Shown here: one piece after another, positions 21,323 to 23,852 of the stretch
How positions within the stretch are numbered: the stretch's first letter is position 1
Layout: each line of letters begins with the position of its first letter
Source of the DNA: a virus
Strand: one strand, 5' to 3'
Length of the DNA: 23,852 bases
Virus record (IMG/VR): IMGVR_UViG_3300030106_002579
Location: 1 to 23,852 of that record
Made by a program: the position numbers and the translations under genes
Notes under the pieces: generated by a model
What the model saw: the letters and a program-made list of their open reading frames with translations, nothing else
What the model was told of the DNA's origin: nothing
Database searches by the model: none

Positions 21323-22298
21323 AAGAAAAAACCTCTTTTGATTTTATTTTAACGATGTTTGATTGATCATAATAATCGTTTGTGCTTTTCAGCGTTTGAA
21401 AGTCACTAAATGGATCAATATCCGTTTTTTGTATTCTTTTTGGAGAATCACCTTTTAAAAATTGAAATCCAGCTTTTACACAAAGTTGCAAAGTATCTAT
21501 TTCCCATGTAGCCTCTTTCTTTTCCTTTTTCTCTAAAATAATTTTCTTCAAAACAAGTGGTGCTAAATCAGTTGAATTGTTTGTTTGAAATCTTTGGGAA
21601 TAACCATTACGACATAAATCAAGCCAAAAAACACTTCTGTCAAAAGGACTCATTTGATGTTTATATGCTTTCCTGGAGTTACAAAGCTCAACATAAATTT
21701 TTAACGCAACAGCAGAAAAAAATGTGGTATATCCACTAGACAAATATCCTAAAGAATCTAATTTTTGAAAATATTTTTGATGTTTTTTATATATTTCAGA
21801 TATTAATTTGTCATATCTGCTGTTTCCATAAAGATAAGTTCCAGCGTATGGTGTGTTAAGTTTGCAAATTGCATTTTTAACCATCGCACATTCTTTTTGT
21901 TTCATCAAAATCCCACCAACAGTGATTCTTTCTGATTGGGTTCTTTTTTTGCCATTATCTAAAAGTTTTGCAACTTTATGAGGCATATTTCTTACAACAC
22001 AAAAAGCAACTGTTTGGTTTGATTCAATTACTGCGTGTAATCTATGTTGTCCATTTATTAAAATTCCATTTTCATTAAAACAAAGACAATCCCAACTTAG
22101 ATAAAATTCTTTTTTTCTCATCAACGTGGCCAATTCTTTAATCCACATTTTTTTTACAATCCTGTTGTTTTTAAAATTGCAAGTCAAATAATTTTTGGCT
22201 TTTTCAGGACTTATTAATTCAATTTGAAAATCAATAGAGTCTAAATTTACTTTGAGATCTTTGTATTGAAAAAGTTTTGATGGGGTTTGTATCATCAT
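21315..22298 (-). CDS. ParB-like (DGQHR-type) domain protein, 327 aa
   Basis: I chose ATG 22298; a GTG at 22322 lies in a repeated motif upstream. About residues 10-115 form a ParB/sulfiredoxin-fold domain: VNLDSIDFQIELISPEKAKN, a helix with MWIKELATLM, then WDCLCFNENGILINGQHRLH (motif NGQHR at about 82-86) and TVAFCVVRNMP. The rest is helical and without a known motif (TQSERITVGG, YKKHQKYFQKLDSLGYLSSG). Phages often carry such proteins; activities proposed include nuclease or regulator. No Shine-Dalgarno sequence is seen. Confidence 0.7.
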   Translation of the reverse strand: MMIQTPSKLFQYKDLKVNLDSIDFQIELISPEKAKNYLTCNFKNNRIVKKMWIKELATLMRKKEFYLSWDCLCFNENGILINGQHRLHAVIESNQTVAFCVVRNMPHKVAKLLDNGKKRTQSERITVGGILMKQKECAMVKNAICKLNTPYAGTYLYGNSRYDKLISEIYKKHQKYFQKLDSLGYLSSGYTTFFSAVALKIYVELCNSRKAYKHQMSPFDRSVFWLDLCRNGYSQRFQTNNSTDLAPLVLKKIILEKKEKKEATWEIDTLQLCVKAGFQFLKGDSPKRIQKTDIDPFSDFQTLKSTNDYYDQSNIVKIKSKEVFSYE

Positions 22299-22315
22299 AA
22301 TTTGATGCTGATGTA

Positions 22316-22345
22316 ATGTCACTATAGCAACATAATGATGTCACT
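22316..22345. repeat. Tandem 8-bp direct repeat upstream of ParB-like gene
   Basis: ATGTCACT occurs at 22316-22323 and 22338-22345, start-to-start distance 22 bp (about two helical turns), in the leader region between the VRR-NUC gene and the ParB-like gene. The spacing places both copies on the same face of the helix. No clear -35/-10 pair is found around them. They may be operator half-sites; chance cannot be excluded. Confidence 0.35.
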
Positions 22346-22354
22346 TTTATTTTG

Positions 22355-22591
22355 TTAAGGTTTGTTAACTTCGACATGGAATCCAGCCTCTCTAAGTTCT
22401 TCAATTCTATATTTCTGAATCTCACTCAATCTTCCCTTCGGCCCTTTGACCTCAATAAATTTAACCTCATCTGGTTTCATACAGATCAAATCCGGCAAGC
22501 CAGCCTTGTTGCACATTATTAGTTTTATTACTGTCCACCCTTCTTTCTCGTGCTTGTCGATCAGCTTCTTCTGATATTGAGCCTCTGTCAT
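22355..22591 (-). CDS. VRR-NUC (PD-(D/E)XK) nuclease, stand-alone phage form
   Basis: This 78-residue protein starts at ATG 22591. It has all parts of the small VRR-NUC fold: an N-terminal helix with Glu and Gln (MTEAQYQKKLIDKHEKEG), strand WTVIKLIMC, catalytic GLPDLICM, then VKFIEVKGPKGRLSEIQ (E-x-K) and a final helix and strand (RIEELREAGFHVEV). Stand-alone members are known in phages and act as structure-selective nucleases, for example on branched DNA. The N-terminal half overlaps the end of the helicase gene out of frame, which suggests coupled expression. Confidence 0.88.
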   Translation of the reverse strand: MTEAQYQKKLIDKHEKEGWTVIKLIMCNKAGLPDLICMKPDEVKFIEVKGPKGRLSEIQKYRIEELREAGFHVEVNKP

Positions 22592-23804
22592 TTCTGTAGT
22601 GCTTGATCGTATAGCTTTCCTTTGATTGTACTACCTGATAAACTTTTAGCTCAATTCCCTTGTCTGCAAAAATATAGTGTATTTTATTCTTTCTATCCCT
22701 GCCAAGAAAACTTGCTCTCTCTCTACCCTGCAAATAACTTAAAGCAGAATAATCTATTCCAAGAAATATAAGATGATCGGCACTGCTTAAGTTAACACCT
22801 TCACGACAACTCTTAACCTGACCAATAAAAACAGAATCGCTTACAGCATTAAATATATCAGGATCATCTGTTGCCCTGTCACCAAAATATTCTCTAAGCA
22901 TTTTACCTTCAGCAATGAAGCAATATAAGATGGCAATCCTTCCACTAAAGTTATTTTTTATATATTTAATCTTGCTTTTATCAAATACAACTGCACCATG
23001 TCTTTCGGTTATTACATGACCATTGTAAATTTGCCTTAACTTACTCATTACTTTCGCTCCTGTATCAGCTACAACTGATCTTCCCAATGGGCTACCTATA
23101 ACACCATTTTTAATAATCCTCAACGCCAACCTATATGTTCTCTTTGACATCTTCACCATATGGACTTCTTCTTCCACCTCTTGAGTAAAACCAGCTTCCT
23201 TCTGAGTCATTTGTACTGTAAGAGGTTCAATATCTTTTAAAATTCTGCTTTGTTTGGCATCTGAATAATCTTTAATTACAATGCCTGTTCCAACTCTTTT
23301 CTCCTTCACATCCACATAATCACTGGCCCATCTGTAAAAGTTCTGATAATGACTCCATAAAAATGGGGTCAATGACCATTGATGATAAAGTTGGCTGAAG
23401 CTCTCAGGGCTTGGTGTCCCACTCATCAAAATGATACTGTTGTATCTAAGTTTCAAAATATTCAAATATCTTTGTGACGGCTTTGGAAATGCACCTACAC
23501 TGTGGGCTTCATCAACAATGATCATATTCCAACTTGAACCTCTGAACTTTTTTAACATCTCAAAGTTAGTTATGGATACTACCTTTTCAAGATTCATCTT
23601 TTCAATATCATTTTTTATGCTTGGTATTGCTTTCTTTTTAGTAATAACCAAGACTTTTTCAAGTGCCATATTCTTAACAACAGATAGTGCCACCATTGTT
23701 TTACCTGTTCTACATTCACCACTTAAATATGCACATTTTTTGATCTGACAAAGCCTTGTCAACTTTCTGCTTGCTACTTTTTGATAGTCTCGTAATTGAA
23801 CCAT
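22467..23804 (-). CDS. SNF2-type superfamily 2 helicase
   Basis: This 445-residue protein starts at ATG 23804. It shows the Q-motif-like LRDYQ (4-8), Walker A SGECRTGKT (28-36), motif Ia region VLVITKKKAI, DEAH box in MIIVDEAHS (about 93-100), motif III LMSGTPSPES, and in the second domain IFIGQVKSCREGVNLSSADH (motif V type) and LQGRERASFLGR (motif VI arginines). This is the phage SNF2/DEAD-like helicase often found beside VRR-NUC. It would unwind or remodel replication or recombination intermediates. The last 41 codons are shared with the VRR-NUC gene. An inverted repeat precedes the ATG. Confidence 0.87.
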   Translation of the reverse strand: MVQLRDYQKVASRKLTRLCQIKKCAYLSGECRTGKTMVALSVVKNMALEKVLVITKKKAIPSIKNDIEKMNLEKVVSITNFEMLKKFRGSSWNMIIVDEAHSVGAFPKPSQRYLNILKLRYNSIILMSGTPSPESFSQLYHQWSLTPFLWSHYQNFYRWASDYVDVKEKRVGTGIVIKDYSDAKQSRILKDIEPLTVQMTQKEAGFTQEVEEEVHMVKMSKRTYRLALRIIKNGVIGSPLGRSVVADTGAKVMSKLRQIYNGHVITERHGAVVFDKSKIKYIKNNFSGRIAILYCFIAEGKMLREYFGDRATDDPDIFNAVSDSVFIGQVKSCREGVNLSSADHLIFLGIDYSALSYLQGRERASFLGRDRKNKIHYIFADKGIELKVYQVVQSKESYTIKHYRNDRGSISEEADRQARERRVDSNKTNNVQQGWLAGFDLYETR

Positions 23805-23806
23805 TG

Positions 23807-23823
23807 ACCATACTGTATATGGT
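23807..23823. promoter_or_regulatory. Inverted repeat just before the helicase start, operator candidate
   Basis: ACCATA (23807-23812) and TATGGT (23818-23823) form perfect 6-bp arms around CTGTA, two bases before the helicase start codon. On the minus strand it would be in the leader or over the promoter. Suitable as an operator for a dimeric repressor or as an mRNA hairpin limiting initiation. No Shine-Dalgarno sequence is visible, and the upstream promoter is unclear because the window ends at 23852. Confidence 0.4.
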
Positions 23824-23852
23824 GCTATCTTACCCTATAGTTACACATAAAC

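Noticed and set aside
22231-22425. 64-codon minus-strand frame over the VRR-NUC end and the ParB-like leader
   Set aside because: It overlaps both neighbouring genes in another frame, has no motif and no start signal; the gap is better explained as a leader with repeats.
23431-23748. 105-codon plus-strand frame, hydrophobic
   Set aside because: It is antisense to the Walker A and DEAH region of the helicase; Phe/Ile-rich shadow of an AT-rich coding strand.

Overview
The window looks like part of an AT-rich, tailed double-stranded DNA phage (or prophage) with a lambda-type siphovirus tail. Base 1 falls inside the major capsid gene; terminase, portal and scaffold would lie to the left, outside the window. 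I see no tRNA, rRNA, CRISPR array, insertion sequence or integrase. The likely setting is marine and the likely host a picocyanobacterium. This is inferred from a tail-fibre N-terminus of the type common in marine cyanophages, from a set of small membrane and secreted proteins that I recognise from such phages, and from many starts without a Shine-Dalgarno sequence. The host is not proven.

Positions 1-14037 (plus strand) form one compact late operon in the usual order: capsid (partial), decoration-like protein, head-tail connector set, tail terminator, major tail protein, tail-assembly chaperones G and G-T, tape measure, then homologues of lambda M, L, K, I and J, and a tail fibre. Neighbouring genes mostly overlap or nearly touch. 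The chaperone pair shows a textbook programmed -1 frameshift: slippery A AAA AAC at 4088-4094, a 7-nt spacer and a 6-bp stem.

Positions 14038-15483 (plus) hold a predicted promoter, a small coiled-coil protein and three small membrane-associated proteins; a tiny membrane ORF lies divergently on the minus strand. Positions 15523-17303 (minus) hold a small membrane protein followed by three proteins with signal-peptide-like starts. Positions 17368-17801 (plus) hold two small conserved phage proteins.

Positions 17767-23804 (minus) are the early/replication arm, read right to left: SNF2-type helicase, VRR-NUC nuclease (the two genes overlap out of frame by 125 nt), ParB-like protein, ribbon-helix-helix protein, a predicted promoter, two small ORFs, a RecE-like PD-(D/E)XK nuclease, a Rad52-family annealing protein, a MerR/AlpA-type HTH protein, SSB, a terminator hairpin, then four small unknown genes. 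Exonuclease, annealase and SSB together form a complete recombination set. Repeated ATGA stop-start overlaps settle most starts in this arm.

I did not find a convincing new defence or mobile system. The most unusual points are the frameshift cassette, a beta domain shared between two different tail proteins, an L-type tail protein without its cysteine domain, a secreted-protein gene with no conventional start, and the overprinted helicase/nuclease junction.
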